Source of the DNA: DATEJJ01 sp039649115
GTDB taxonomy: Bacteria; Actinomycetota; Actinomycetes; Mycobacteriales; Micromonosporaceae
Length of the DNA: 13,880 bases
Assembly: GCA_039649115.1 (NCBI GenBank)
Contig: JBBWZQ010000138.1
Coordinates: 1-13,880 of the forward strand
Reading direction: 5' to 3'
Shown here: piece after piece, positions 6,529 to 13,880 of the stretch
How positions within the stretch are numbered: position 1 is the first letter of the stretch
Layout: each line of letters opens with the position of its first letter
Notes under the pieces: generated by a model
What the model was told of the DNA's origin: nothing
Seen by the model: the letters and a program-made list of their open reading frames with translations, nothing else
Databases searched by the model: none
Position numbers and translations under genes: made by a program

Positions 6529-6587
6529 CATCCGGATATGCGAAGTCGCCCGGTTCAAACCTTGTCACATTGACGACACCGGATATG
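6529..6587 (+). promoter_or_regulatory. Repeated CCGGATATG elements upstream of the LAL gene
   Basis: The 9-mer CCGGATATG occurs at 6532-6540 and again at 6579-6587, 47 bp apart in the same orientation, within 110 bp of the LAL start. The first copy is part of CATCCGGAT (6529-6537), whose 8-bp palindromic core ATCCGGAT also forms the centre of the palindrome at 12525-12544. No good -35/-10 pair could be fixed here. Confidence 0.35.
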
Positions 6588-6624
6588 GAGCTGCGCCATT
6601 TCTCATCGATCAGCACGTCATCCC

Positions 6625-6631
6625 AGGGGGG
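6625..6631 (+). promoter_or_regulatory. Ribosome binding site deciding the LAL start
   Basis: AGGGGGG, 9 nt ahead of GTG 6641. A closer GAGG (6634-6637) leaves only 3 nt and is too near to be the main site. Confidence 0.5.
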
Positions 6632-6640
6632 TCGAGGACC

Positions 6641-9436
6641 GTGCGGACCGAGCCGATCGTCGGGCGTGCCGGCGAGTTGCGGGTGCTGGACGGCATGTTG
6701 GATGGGCTGGCGTCCGGCCCGGCCACCGCATGTGTGATCGTCGGCGAGGCCGGCATGGGCAAGTCGGCGCTGTGGCGTCACGGGGTGGCCGGTGCCCGGG
6801 AGCGCGGGTACCGGGTCCTGTCGTGCCGGCCGGCGGCGCCGGCCGCGGCGATGCCGTTCGCCGGGCTCATCGAACTGTTGGATGTGGCCACGGATGCGTT
6901 CGGGCAGTTGCCCGCGCCGCAGCGCCGGGTGCTGGAGGTGGCGTTGCTGCGCGTCGAGGCGGACGGGTCGCCGCCGGCGGCGCAGGCCGTCGGGATCGCC
7001 GTGCTCACCCTGGTGCGGTGGCTGGTCGACGCCGGCCCCGTGCTGATCGCCGTGGACGACGCGCAGCGGCTGGATCCGGCCACGGCGGCCGTGCTGGGTT
7101 ATCTCGCACGCCAGGTGGGCGCCGAGCCGGTCGGCCTGCTGCTGGCGGTGTGCGGCCGCGACAATGCCGACCAGCCGGATCCGCTGGAGTTGGCGGATGC
7201 CCTGGCCGAGGGTCGGGTGCACCGGGTGCGGGTGGACCGGCTGGAGCTGGCCGAGCTGCGCCAGCTGATCGCGGCGCACACCGGTCTGGCGCTGTCCCGC
7301 CCCGAGTTGCTGCGCCTGGACGAGGCGTGCGAGGGCAACCCGTTCGGAGCGTTGCAGATCGCCGCCGCCCTGGCCGGTGGGCAGACAGCCACGCCGGGCG
7401 GCCCGTTGCCGGTGTCGCGGCGGTGGCGGGATGCGGTGCAGGACCAGCTTCGCGCGGTGCCGGAGCCCACCCGGCGGGTTCTGCTGTACGCCGCCGCCCT
7501 GGCGCAGCCGAGCGCGGCGCAGATCCGGGCGGCGCTGGGCGAGCCCGGGCCGCTGACCCCGGGTCTGGCCGAGGCCGAGCAGGCCGGTCTGCTGCGGGTC
7601 GACGACGGTCAGGTGCGGTTCACCCCGGCCATGCTCGGCCTGGCGGTCTATGCGACCGCCGGCGGTGAACAGCGACGCGCCGCCCATTGGCGGCTGGCCG
7701 AGGCGGTGCCCGACCTGGAGCAGCGTGCCCGGCACCTGGCGCTGGCAACCGACTGCGCCGACGCCGCGGTGGCGGACACGCTCGACGAGGCGGCCCGCCA
7801 CGCGCAGGCCCGCGGTGCTCCCGGTGTGGCCGCCGACCTGTGGCTGCTGGCCGGCGGGCGTACCCCGGCCGGGGATGACCGGGCTTGCCGGCGTCTGGTG
7901 GCCGCGGCGCGGTGGCTGTTGCGGACCGGTGACTGCGCCCGCTCCCGGATGGTGCTGGAGCAGGCGTTCGGCGTCGCGCGGGGTCGCGACCGGGCGTACG
8001 TCCTGTTGTGGCTGGCGTCGGTGACCTTCGAGGAGTGCGGTCCGCGGCCGGCGGTCACCGTACTGCGTGATGCACTGGCGCTGGCCGCCGGCGACCCGCA
8101 GCTGACCGCGGCGTTGCATCTGCGGATGGCCTGGTTCGCCGACGGCGATCTGGATCTGCGGCTGGCCGGCGCGCGCGCCGCGCTCACCGGCCTCGACCGG
8201 CCGGACGCCGCGGCCGAGCTGCGCGCCGCCGCCGTGATCACCGCGGCGTACGTCGGCTTCCTCGCTGGCCGCGGCGTCGACCACGCTGCCGTGGGCCGTG
8301 GTGCGGCGCTGCTGCCCGACCGGGACTTCTCGTGGGAGGTCGACGCCGGGCGCAGCGCACTGACCCTCATGGCGGGCAGCGAGGACCTGACCGGGACCCG
8401 CGACGCCTGGCAGGCCCGGCTGGACCGCGATCGCGAGATCGGCGACGAAGTGGGGATCCCGCACGCGTGGTATCACCTGGCGCGGACCGAATGCTGGCTC
8501 GGTGCGTGGCCGGTGGCCGCGCAGCGCGTGGAAGACCTGATGGAGGCCGTCGAGCAGACGGGCCAGCGCCGGCTGCGCATCCTGGCCCTGTACCTGCGGG
8601 CCTGGGTCGCCGCGCACCGGGGGGACGGCACGGCGGCCGGCGCGGCGATCGGTGCGGGGCTCAAGCTGGCGGAGCAGCTCGACGACCCGGTGGCCACCGG
8701 CCTGCACCTGGCAGTGCGCGGCTTTCTCGACCTGTCCTGCGGGGACGCGCCGGCGGCGGATCGTCACCTGGCTCGCGCGTCGGCGCTGCTGCACCCGACG
8801 GGCGCCGGTGAGCCCACCCGGTTCGCTGTGCTCGGCGACCGGGTCGAGGCCGCCGTGACGGTCGGCGCGCTGGACCGCGCCGGCGACCTGCTCACGCAAC
8901 TGCGACAGTGTGCTGCCGCGCCGGCGGACCCGTGGCTGCGCGTGGTCACGGCGCGCAGCCACGCACAGGCGGCCATGGCAGCGGGCGAGCTGCCCGAGGC
9001 GGTCGCGGCGATCGACGAGGCGCACGCGGCCCACCAGCACCTGGCCGTACCGTTCGAGCTCGCCCGCACCCATCTCGTACACGGTCAGATCCTGCGGCGG
9101 ATGCGGCAGCGACGCGCCGCCGAGCAGGCGCTGCGCCGGGCCGAGACCGGGTTCACCCGGCTGGGGGCCGCGTTGTGGATCCCGCAGGCGTCCGCGGAGT
9201 TGCGCCGGCTGGGGCTGCACCGCACCGCCAGCGGACATCTCACCCCCACCGAGACGCAGGTGGCCGGGTTGGTCGCGGACGGGCGCAGCAACATCGAGGT
9301 CGCGGCGGCGCTGCGCATCAGCCGCCGGACCGTGGAGAACCACCTCGGCCACATCTACGGCAAGCTCGGCGTCGCCACCCGCGCCGCGATGGCCGGCGCG
9401 CTGCGCGCGGTCAACGGCGCCGCCGCGCCGCACTGA
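6641..9436 (+). CDS. LAL-family LuxR transcriptional regulator (ATP-binding)
   Basis: A 931-residue cytoplasmic regulator with the layout of large ATP-binding LuxR (LAL) proteins. The N-terminal AAA/STAND-type ATPase starts at VGRAGEL (7-13), with Walker A GEAGMGKS (35-42) and Walker B VLIAVDD (134-140). A long Ala/Leu/Arg-rich helical middle, probably TPR-like, spans roughly 400-830. The C-terminal LuxR-type helix-turn-helix lies at 867-921 (LTPTETQVAGLVADG, then ISRRTVENHLGHIYGKLGV). Family members such as MalT switch to an oligomeric, DNA-binding state on ligand and ATP binding; the inducer here is unknown. GTG 6641 is chosen because VGR homology begins just after it and AGGGGGG (6625-6631) lies 9 nt upstream; the frame is open back to 6515 without family sequence. 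It is the only regulator in the window and sits amid genes for exported proteins. Confidence 0.92.
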   Translation: MRTEPIVGRAGELRVLDGMLDGLASGPATACVIVGEAGMGKSALWRHGVAGARERGYRVLSCRPAAPAAAMPFAGLIELLDVATDAFGQLPAPQRRVLEVALLRVEADGSPPAAQAVGIAVLTLVRWLVDAGPVLIAVDDAQRLDPATAAVLGYLARQVGAEPVGLLLAVCGRDNADQPDPLELADALAEGRVHRVRVDRLELAELRQLIAAHTGLALSRPELLRLDEACEGNPFGALQIAAALAGGQTATPGGPLPVSRRWRDAVQDQLRAVPEPTRRVLLYAAALAQPSAAQIRAALGEPGPLTPGLAEAEQAGLLRVDDGQVRFTPAMLGLAVYATAGGEQRRAAHWRLAEAVPDLEQRARHLALATDCADAAVADTLDEAARHAQARGAPGVAADLWLLAGGRTPAGDDRACRRLVAAARWLLRTGDCARSRMVLEQAFGVARGRDRAYVLLWLASVTFEECGPRPAVTVLRDALALAAGDPQLTAALHLRMAWFADGDLDLRLAGARAALTGLDRPDAAAELRAAAVITAAYVGFLAGRGVDHAAVGRGAALLPDRDFSWEVDAGRSALTLMAGSEDLTGTRDAWQARLDRDREIGDEVGIPHAWYHLARTECWLGAWPVAAQRVEDLMEAVEQTGQRRLRILALYLRAWVAAHRGDGTAAGAAIGAGLKLAEQLDDPVATGLHLAVRGFLDLSCGDAPAADRHLARASALLHPTGAGEPTRFAVLGDRVEAAVTVGALDRAGDLLTQLRQCAAAPADPWLRVVTARSHAQAAMAAGELPEAVAAIDEAHAAHQHLAVPFELARTHLVHGQILRRMRQRRAAEQALRRAETGFTRLGAALWIPQASAELRRLGLHRTASGHLTPTETQVAGLVADGRSNIEVAAALRISRRTVENHLGHIYGKLGVATRAAMAGALRAVNGAAAPH

Positions 9437-9612
9437 CCAGACCCGGGCACTACTCATGCGCGGCCCGATCGGGCACCCGTGCCGCCGCCGTGACCGTGCG
9501 TGCTCCCTCTTTCACTACCCGACGTCGTGGGGCACCGTGGTCGCCGGGAGCGGCACGCTTCCGGTCCGGCCGGGCCAGGCAAGTTCAGCTCTTGAGTGTC
9601 AGGGAGGCACGT

Positions 9613-11211
9613 GTGAGAGCAACGTATCGGTCCGTGGCGTTCGCCGCGGCAGCCGTGCTGGCGTCGACGGTCCTCGTCGGTGCTGCCGGGGCGCCCGCGC
9701 TCGGCGCCACGCCACAGGGCGACGCGGCGAAGGCCTCGATCGCCGGCACCGGCGTGGCCACCGCGAGCACGGTCAACGTCAGCAGCCTGGCCGGGAAGGC
9801 CGACACCCCGCCGGGTGCCGCGGCCGTCACGCCGCAGCGCCGCGGCACCGCGGTCTTACCGGCACGGCCCACCGTGGGCACGCGGCCGGCGCTGCCCGCG
9901 GCCAGCGGGGTGCCCGGTGGACCCAACACGAACGCCGGTGCGCCGGTGGTCCGGCCGTTCGTCGCCCCGCCGGTGGTCAACAACTTCGAGGGTATCGGCA
10001 ACGCGGTCGCCTGCGGTTGCCAGCCGCCGGATGTCAACGCCGCGGTGGGTATCAGCCAGATCGTGGAGACCGTCAACCTGCGCCTGCAGGTCTTCACCAA
10101 GACCGGTCTGCAGGCCTGCGCCGGGGTCAGCCTCAACAGCTTCCTGGGTACCTCGGACAGCCTGTCCGACCCGCGGGTGCAGTACGACAACGTCAACGGC
10201 CGGTACAGCTTCAGCGTCACCGTCATCCCGGCCTCGGCCAGCGCCACCCCGGCGATCTGGGTGGCGGCCAGCCAGACCAGCAACGCGTGCGGCGGCTGGT
10301 TCCGCTTCCGGATCGGTTTCTCCGGCGGCTCGTTCCCGGCCGGCACGCTGCTGGACTACCCGATCCTCGGGCAGGACCGCAACGCCCTGCTGATCGCCAC
10401 CGACAACTTCACCCCGACCAGTGAGAACTTCACCGTCTTCGGCCTGCCGAAGTCCGCGGTGTACTCCGGTGCCGGGTTCAGCTTCGGCGCGTTCAACACC
10501 GCATCGCTGGTTGCCCCCGCGTCCAACGGCGGCATCCCGATGATCGCCACCCCGTTCAGCTACTTCCTCGGCGCCGTGCCCGGCGTCGGCTACCGGCTCT
10601 ACCGGCTGACCAACAGCGGCGGGCCCGGTGCCACGCTGACCCTGCAGGCGACCGTCAGCTCGCCGTTCAGCCCGCCGACCCGCCGGGTCAACCAGCCCGG
10701 CACGGCCACCACGCTGGACCCGCTGGACGGGCGCATCGTGTGGTCGCCGGTCAACGACGGCAACTTCATCTGGTTCGCCCACGGCGTCGACGTCTCCGGG
10801 TTCCCGAGCGTGCGCTACGGTGCGATCAGCATCGCCAGCAACACCCCGTTCGTCGCCGTCGCGTTCCACAGCAACACCAGTGACGACTTCAACCCCTCCG
10901 TCGGCGTGGGGAGCAGCCCGGGCGGCGGCAACTTCATCTACCTCAACTGGGCATACACCGACACCCCGATCGGGGTGGCCACCTCCGACACCGTGGACTC
11001 CGTGGCCCCCGGCGGCGGGGTACCCAACCTGATCGGCACCGGCGTGGTGATCGCCAGCGGTGCCAGCACGAACCAGTTCCGGTTCGGTGACTACTCGTCG
11101 TCGACCATCGATCCGACCAACGCCAACGGCAGTTGCGCGCTGGTCGCCCAGCAGCTGTTCGACGCGAGCGGCCTGTGGCGCACCCGCATCGCCCGGGTCG
11201 GCACCTGCTGA
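9613..11211 (+). CDS. Secreted propeller-like protein with proline-rich N-terminal region
   Basis: A 532-residue exported protein. Residues 1-32 are a signal peptide (VRATYR, Ala/Val core, cleavage near ALGA at 29-32). Residues 33-120 are a low-complexity Ala/Pro/Gly/Thr linker. The folded part begins with CGCQPPDVNAAVGISQIVET (134-153), continuing NLRLQVFTKTG, and SDPRVQYDNVNGRYSFSV (185-202). These match the pattern PPD-x-x-x-x-VG...V-x-x-VN...F-x-K-x-G / DPRV-x-YD...GR seen in secreted beta-propeller-like proteins of bacteria. The C-terminal 44 residues (FRFGDYS ... WRTRIARVGTC) share a signature with the gene at the right edge. Cysteines at both ends suggest disulfides. No catalytic residues are recognised. 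GTG 9613 has GGGAGG 5 nt upstream. The gene follows the LAL gene after 176 bp, in which I see no clear terminator, so read-through is possible. Confidence 0.8.
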   Translation: MRATYRSVAFAAAAVLASTVLVGAAGAPALGATPQGDAAKASIAGTGVATASTVNVSSLAGKADTPPGAAAVTPQRRGTAVLPARPTVGTRPALPAASGVPGGPNTNAGAPVVRPFVAPPVVNNFEGIGNAVACGCQPPDVNAAVGISQIVETVNLRLQVFTKTGLQACAGVSLNSFLGTSDSLSDPRVQYDNVNGRYSFSVTVIPASASATPAIWVAASQTSNACGGWFRFRIGFSGGSFPAGTLLDYPILGQDRNALLIATDNFTPTSENFTVFGLPKSAVYSGAGFSFGAFNTASLVAPASNGGIPMIATPFSYFLGAVPGVGYRLYRLTNSGGPGATLTLQATVSSPFSPPTRRVNQPGTATTLDPLDGRIVWSPVNDGNFIWFAHGVDVSGFPSVRYGAISIASNTPFVAVAFHSNTSDDFNPSVGVGSSPGGGNFIYLNWAYTDTPIGVATSDTVDSVAPGGGVPNLIGTGVVIASGASTNQFRFGDYSSSTIDPTNANGSCALVAQQLFDASGLWRTRIARVGTC

Positions 11212-11233
11212 CGCACTGAGCGAGCACCGCGGG

Positions 11234-11261
11234 GGTGGGGCCGGCGCCAGCCGGCCCCACC
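11234..11261. terminator. Strong bidirectional terminator between convergent genes
   Basis: GGTGGGGCCGG (11234-11244) pairs perfectly over 11 bp with CCGGCCCCACC (11251-11261) around a 6-nt loop. It lies 22 nt after the propeller gene stop at 11211 and 23 nt after the stop of the convergent gene at 11285, nearly midway, and serves both strands. There is no U-tract. Confidence 0.8.
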
Positions 11262-11284
11262 TGCACGCGTGGCGCAACGGCTGG

Positions 11285-12427
11285 TTAGGCGACGGTCAGG
11301 GCGGTGTCGTCGAGGACGAACGACGTTTGCAGGGTGTAGTCCTCGCTGCCGGTGAACCTGACGCTGATCGTCTGGCCGGCGTAGCTGGCGAGGCTGTAGC
11401 TGTGCTGGGCGTAGCCGGTGTTGTGGTCCAGGTTGGCGAAGCTGCCGAGAGTGGCCAGCACACTGCCCGAACCGCTGAGCAGCGCGACGGTCAGCGTGTC
11501 GTACCTGCTGCTGGTGGTGGACTCGGCGGTGTCCACGTGCAGCCAGAACGCGAGGGTGTAGCTGGCACAGCCGGCCGGCAGGGTGACTGTCTGGGTGAGA
11601 GTGTCGGTGCGGGTGCTGCCGTGCCCGTCCAGCCACGCGTCCCACGACCCGCTGCGCGCCGGCTCGGCGGTGCTGTTGCTGACCACGGCGGTGCTGCCCG
11701 TCCACGGTGCGGCGGCGCCGGTCTCGAAGCCCGGGTTGCCCAGCAGTTGCCCGGCCGTGCAGCCACCGCCGCCGGAGGTGCCGAAGGACACGTCCAGGAC
11801 GGCGTGCAGCTCGACGCCGTTGGGTGCCACCCCGGTCTGGCCGTGCAGGAAGTCGAAGAACCCGACCCCGGTGACGGTCACCGCGACGTTGGCGGTCTTG
11901 AAGCTGGTCGTCGGCGTGTACTTCGCGTCGAACTCGCCGCGGGCCTTCTGGATGCTGGAGCGCAGCGGGCTGCCTGAGCCGACACAGGCCGGGTCGGGGA
12001 TTTCTCCGATCATCGTGTGCCCGGCGCCGTCGGAGAGCACCAGGTGGTAGTCGGAGTCGGCCTCCAGCTTGTACTCGACCAGCGTGGCGGTCACCTTGTA
12101 CACGGTGGTCTCGGTGGGCTGGACCCGGTTGTTGGCCGGCAGGCTGGCCGGCTTTGCCAGGGCGTCCAGGGCGGCGATCGTGGTCGCCGTGGTGGACTGC
12201 AGGGTGATCTTCCCCGCGTCCGCGTCGGTACCGGTCTTCACCGACCAGCGCTCCACCCCGCAACTGCCGGTACTGGCCAGCGGCGCGGACACCACGTCCT
12301 CGCGCTCCTCGGCGTCGGGGTGCAGGCCGTGGCGGGTCGCGGCGGTGCTGCCGGTGCCGGCCAGGCTGAGGGTGGCCACGGCGAGTGCCGCGATGGTGGC
12401 GGCGCGCAGGAGTCGTCGGGTACGCAC
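11285..12427 (-). CDS. Secreted two-domain protein with galactose-binding-like C-terminal domain
   Basis: A 380-residue exported protein. Residues 1-30 are the signal peptide (VRTRRLL, Ala-rich core, STAA). Residues about 56-216 form a domain widespread in secreted actinobacterial proteins but of unknown function: VERWSVKTGTDADA, VYKVTATLVEYK, SDYHLVLSDGAGHTMIGEIP and GVGFFDFLHGQTGVAPNGVE. A Gly-rich hinge (218-222) leads to a beta-sandwich domain (227-380): LLGNPGFETGAAAPW, SWDAWLDGHG, YTLAFWLHVDTAE and LQTSFVLDDTALTV. This module is often fused to secreted proteases and glycosidases and is thought to bind glycans or surfaces. No catalytic domain is present. GTG 12427 is set by GGAGG 5 nt upstream; the open frame runs back to 12604 through non-coding-looking sequence. 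It probably acts as an adhesin or binding protein outside the cell (inference). Confidence 0.85.
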   Translation of the reverse strand: MRTRRLLRAATIAALAVATLSLAGTGSTAATRHGLHPDAEEREDVVSAPLASTGSCGVERWSVKTGTDADAGKITLQSTTATTIAALDALAKPASLPANNRVQPTETTVYKVTATLVEYKLEADSDYHLVLSDGAGHTMIGEIPDPACVGSGSPLRSSIQKARGEFDAKYTPTTSFKTANVAVTVTGVGFFDFLHGQTGVAPNGVELHAVLDVSFGTSGGGGCTAGQLLGNPGFETGAAAPWTGSTAVVSNSTAEPARSGSWDAWLDGHGSTRTDTLTQTVTLPAGCASYTLAFWLHVDTAESTTSSRYDTLTVALLSGSGSVLATLGSFANLDHNTGYAQHSYSLASYAGQTISVRFTGSEDYTLQTSFVLDDTALTVA

Positions 12428-12524
12428 AGGGGCCTCCGGGGGGAAGGGGGATGCCGGCGGCCCGCGGGGTCGCCGCGGCACCGCCGTCCGGCGATGGCTG
12501 GGGAGAGGGGTTGGCCGGAGGCAT

Positions 12525-12544
12525 CCATGCATCCGGATGCATGG
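12525..12544. promoter_or_regulatory. Perfect 20-bp palindrome, candidate operator
   Basis: CCATGCATCCGGATGCATGG reads the same on both strands over all 20 bases. It lies 98 bp upstream of GTG 12427. On the minus strand it overlaps the spacer and -10 of a possible promoter, TTGTCA (12555-12550), 17 nt, ATGCAT (12532-12527). A dimeric repressor binding here would block RNA polymerase. The -10 is a poor match, so the promoter is less sure than the palindrome. Confidence 0.6.
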
Positions 12545-12641
12545 CAGTCTGACAAGGTGTAGTGGCTGCGCGCAAGAGCATCCGCGTGAACGGCGGGCGA
12601 GCACCCGGGAACCGTGCCGCGGACCGGCGATCAGGGACGGG

Positions 12642-13187
12642 TCAGCGGATGCCGGTGTCGAACCGCAGGGTGATGGCGGTGTAGCGGCCGGCGGAGACGG
12701 TGACGGTGGCCGGATTCTGCGGGTGCGGCGGGCCGCCGGCGATGGACACCAGGCGGATCAGGTACCGGCCGGGCCGGACCGCCACCACGAAGCGCCCGTC
12801 GGCGCCACTGGACACCGTGGCCACCACCGCCCCGGTGCTGCCGTCCACGATGGACAGTCGGGCGGTGACCACCCGGCTGGGGCAGGGCGATTCGGCGCGG
12901 AGTACGGGGCAGCCGCCGTCGATGGTGGTGAGCCCGGCGATACCGGACCCGGCGGTGGGGGTGCGCGGGGCAGTCGTGCGGCCTGGCTGGCCGGGCGGCG
13001 GTGGCACGGACACCCGGAACGTCGGCGCGATCCTGGGGGTACCGGTCGCCGCGGAGCCGGTGACGGTGCGGGTGGTGCCCTGCGCGGCGGGACTGGTGGC
13101 GGTGCCGGTGGCGCAGCCGGCCAGGCCCAGCCCGGCGAGACCAAGCCCGGCCAGGAGCAGGGCAGCGGCGATCGGCGTGCGCGTCAT
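12642..13187 (-). CDS. Lipoprotein with carboxypeptidase-regulatory-like domain
   Basis: A 181-residue protein. MTRTPIA is followed by a Leu/Ala/Gly repeat (LLLAGLGLAGLGLAGC) ending in a lipobox with Cys25. Residues 26-90 are a Thr/Pro/Ala/Gly-rich linker that would hold the domain away from the membrane. Residues about 105-181 look like a transthyretin-like CarboxypepD-regulatory sandwich: VTARLSIVDGSTGAVVATVS, then DGRFVVAVRPGRYLIRLVS and a last strand TVTVSAGRYTAITLRF. Two cysteines (GGCPVLRAESPCPS) could form a loop disulfide. The domain is usually a structural or binding module; no enzyme function is implied. ATG 13187 gives the clean lipobox signal. The ribosome site is weak: GGGAG lies 15 nt upstream, longer than usual. 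Another frame extension to 13520 overlaps the neighbouring gene antisense and is rejected. It has the same orientation as both neighbours but is separated from the upstream gene by a terminator. Confidence 0.78.
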   Translation of the reverse strand: MTRTPIAAALLLAGLGLAGLGLAGCATGTATSPAAQGTTRTVTGSAATGTPRIAPTFRVSVPPPPGQPGRTTAPRTPTAGSGIAGLTTIDGGCPVLRAESPCPSRVVTARLSIVDGSTGAVVATVSSGADGRFVVAVRPGRYLIRLVSIAGGPPHPQNPATVTVSAGRYTAITLRFDTGIR

Positions 13188-13232
13188 GACGGTTGGACGG
13201 TACTCCCACCGCCGGGGTTCCCGTGGACGGGG

Positions 13233-13266
13233 CCGGGGCCGACCTCGTTGTTGAGGGCGGCCCCGG
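13233..13266 (-). terminator. Terminator hairpin after the right-edge propeller gene
   Basis: A 9-bp arm CCGGGGCCG (13233-13241) pairs with CGGCCCCGG (13258-13266). After one mismatch an inner 4-bp stem CCTC/GAGG closes a 6-nt loop. It lies 18 nt after the stop of the minus-strand gene at 13285 and so should end that transcript before the lipoprotein gene. Confidence 0.65.
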
Positions 13267-13284
13267 TTTCCCCGAGCGAAGGGG

Positions 13285-13880
13285 TCAGGGTTTGACGCGG
13301 CTGATGCGGGTGTCCCAGTTGGCCAGTGCGGTGCGGGTGGCGCCGCAGCTGCCGAATGGGGTGGCCTCGTACTGGGCCAGGGTGCAGGTCTGGCCGACGT
13401 ACTCGCTGGCGATCCAGACGGTGTTGCCGTCGACGGCGGTGGCGCCGTAGTCGCCCCAGCGGGGGCGCGGCGGGTCGTTGAATGCCTTGTAGCCGGAGAA
13501 TCCGTCCGCTGGACCGGCACCCGCCTTGGCCAGGTAGATGGACCCGGCGCCGGTACGCCCGTCGAACGCGGCGTAGGCGGCCGATGGGTAGTAGCCGTCG
13601 CCGGTCAGGGTGAAGGTCATCACGCCCTTGCCGTCGGCGGTCAGGCCGATGGCGGGGTAGGTGAGGTTGTTGCCGGCCAGCCCGAGCTGTCCCTGCCGGG
13701 CCAGGCTCGCGGACACCGAGTTGGTGTGCGAGTCGGGCCGCACGATGTACCAGCCGATGCCGGCCTTGGCCGCGCCGCCGACGGTGACCGCGGTGTCCAA
13801 CGCGCCGTACAGCTTGCCGCCGGTGTAGGTGACCTGTTGCATCCGGGTGTCGTTGCTGTCCAGCGCGTATTCCGTCTCTG
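13285..13880 (-). CDS. Propeller-like secreted-type protein, C-terminal part only
   Basis: The frame is open from the right window edge to a stop at 13285; the N-terminus is outside, leaving 197 residues. Readable motifs are ALDSNDTRMQQVTYTGGKLY, GIGWYIVRP, LTYPAIGLTADGKGVMTFTL and the tail RWGDYGATAVD ... NWDTRISRVKP. This pattern, known in secreted actinobacterial proteins, is that of the last blades of a beta-propeller. The tail matches the end of the 9613-11211 protein in GDY, a following D, a cysteine loop and W-x-TRI-x-RV, so the two are probably members of one superfamily. An internal ATG at 13842 is not the start, since family sequence continues upstream of it to the edge. No catalytic residues are recognised. 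Export is assumed from the family, as the signal peptide is not in view. Confidence 0.78.
   Translation of the reverse strand, partial: ETEYALDSNDTRMQQVTYTGGKLYGALDTAVTVGGAAKAGIGWYIVRPDSHTNSVSASLARQGQLGLAGNNLTYPAIGLTADGKGVMTFTLTGDGYYPSAAYAAFDGRTGAGSIYLAKAGAGPADGFSGYKAFNDPPRPRWGDYGATAVDGNTVWIASEYVGQTCTLAQYEATPFGSCGATRTALANWDTRISRVKP

Noticed and set aside
6570..6601. TTGACG near 6570 as the LAL promoter -35 box
   Set aside because: No acceptable -10 sequence lies 16-19 nt downstream.
6488..9457. A 989-codon open frame on the minus strand opposite the LAL gene
   Set aside because: It is an antisense shadow produced by high-GC codon bias. Its translation is low-complexity Arg/Gln/Gly/Pro sequence with no family motif, while the plus strand encodes a complete LAL regulator.
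9464..9473. CCCGATCGGG palindrome after the LAL gene as a terminator
   Set aside because: A self-complementary run with no loop cannot form a good hairpin, and no larger stem could be built around it.
9856..11277. A 473-codon minus-strand frame opposite the propeller-like gene
   Set aside because: Antisense shadow. It also runs through the terminator at 11234-11261 and shows no domain.
12069..13295. A 408-codon plus-strand frame
   Set aside because: It crosses two well-supported minus-strand genes and their intergenic region, and the translation is low-complexity.

Overview
The window is GC-rich DNA with strong G/C third-position bias, frequent GTG starts, GGAGG-type ribosome binding sites and very long spurious antisense frames. 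All of this points to a high-GC actinomycete. The mix of a CBM2 protein, a LAL-type LuxR regulator, F420-type flavin-site oxidoreductases and many Sec-exported proteins fits a filamentous soil actinobacterium, possibly Micromonosporaceae, but the genus cannot be fixed from this sequence. I see no tRNA, rRNA, CRISPR array, insertion sequence or prophage gene.

Layout. At the left edge a secreted amicyanin-like copper protein (minus, C-terminus cut by the window) lies downstream of a conserved actinobacterial protein of unknown function (minus). Next, on the plus strand, come an LLM-class oxidoreductase and a stand-alone secreted CBM2 protein. The CBM2 gene runs tail-to-tail, with 3 nt between stop codons, into a class I SAM-dependent methyltransferase (minus). 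The methyltransferase is divergent from a large secreted Asp-box (BNR) beta-propeller gene (plus). That gene converges, across two hairpins, on a small lipoprotein gene (minus). The lipoprotein gene is divergent from a 931-residue LAL-family LuxR regulator (plus). Downstream lie a secreted propeller-like protein (plus), a strong bidirectional terminator, and three minus-strand genes for exported proteins: a two-domain protein with a galactose-binding-like C-terminus, a lipoprotein with a carboxypeptidase-regulatory-like domain, and the C-terminal part of a second propeller-like protein cut by the right edge.

Common theme. Eight of the twelve genes encode products that are exported or probably exported, and most are non-catalytic beta-rich binding or propeller modules. 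Two of them share a C-terminal signature (GDY ... W-x-TRI-x-RV). The only transcriptional regulator visible is the LAL protein in the middle. Several short DNA elements stand out: a perfect 20-bp palindrome upstream of the two-domain gene, a 12-bp palindrome inside the predicted BNR-gene promoter, three TGTCC direct repeats at exact 10-bp spacing, and a repeated CCGGATATG in the LAL-gene leader. A cell-surface or extracellular-binding locus controlled by the LAL regulator is a reasonable hypothesis, but it is inference. No operon structure or biochemical pathway here proves it, and I did not find a clearly new defence or biosynthetic system.
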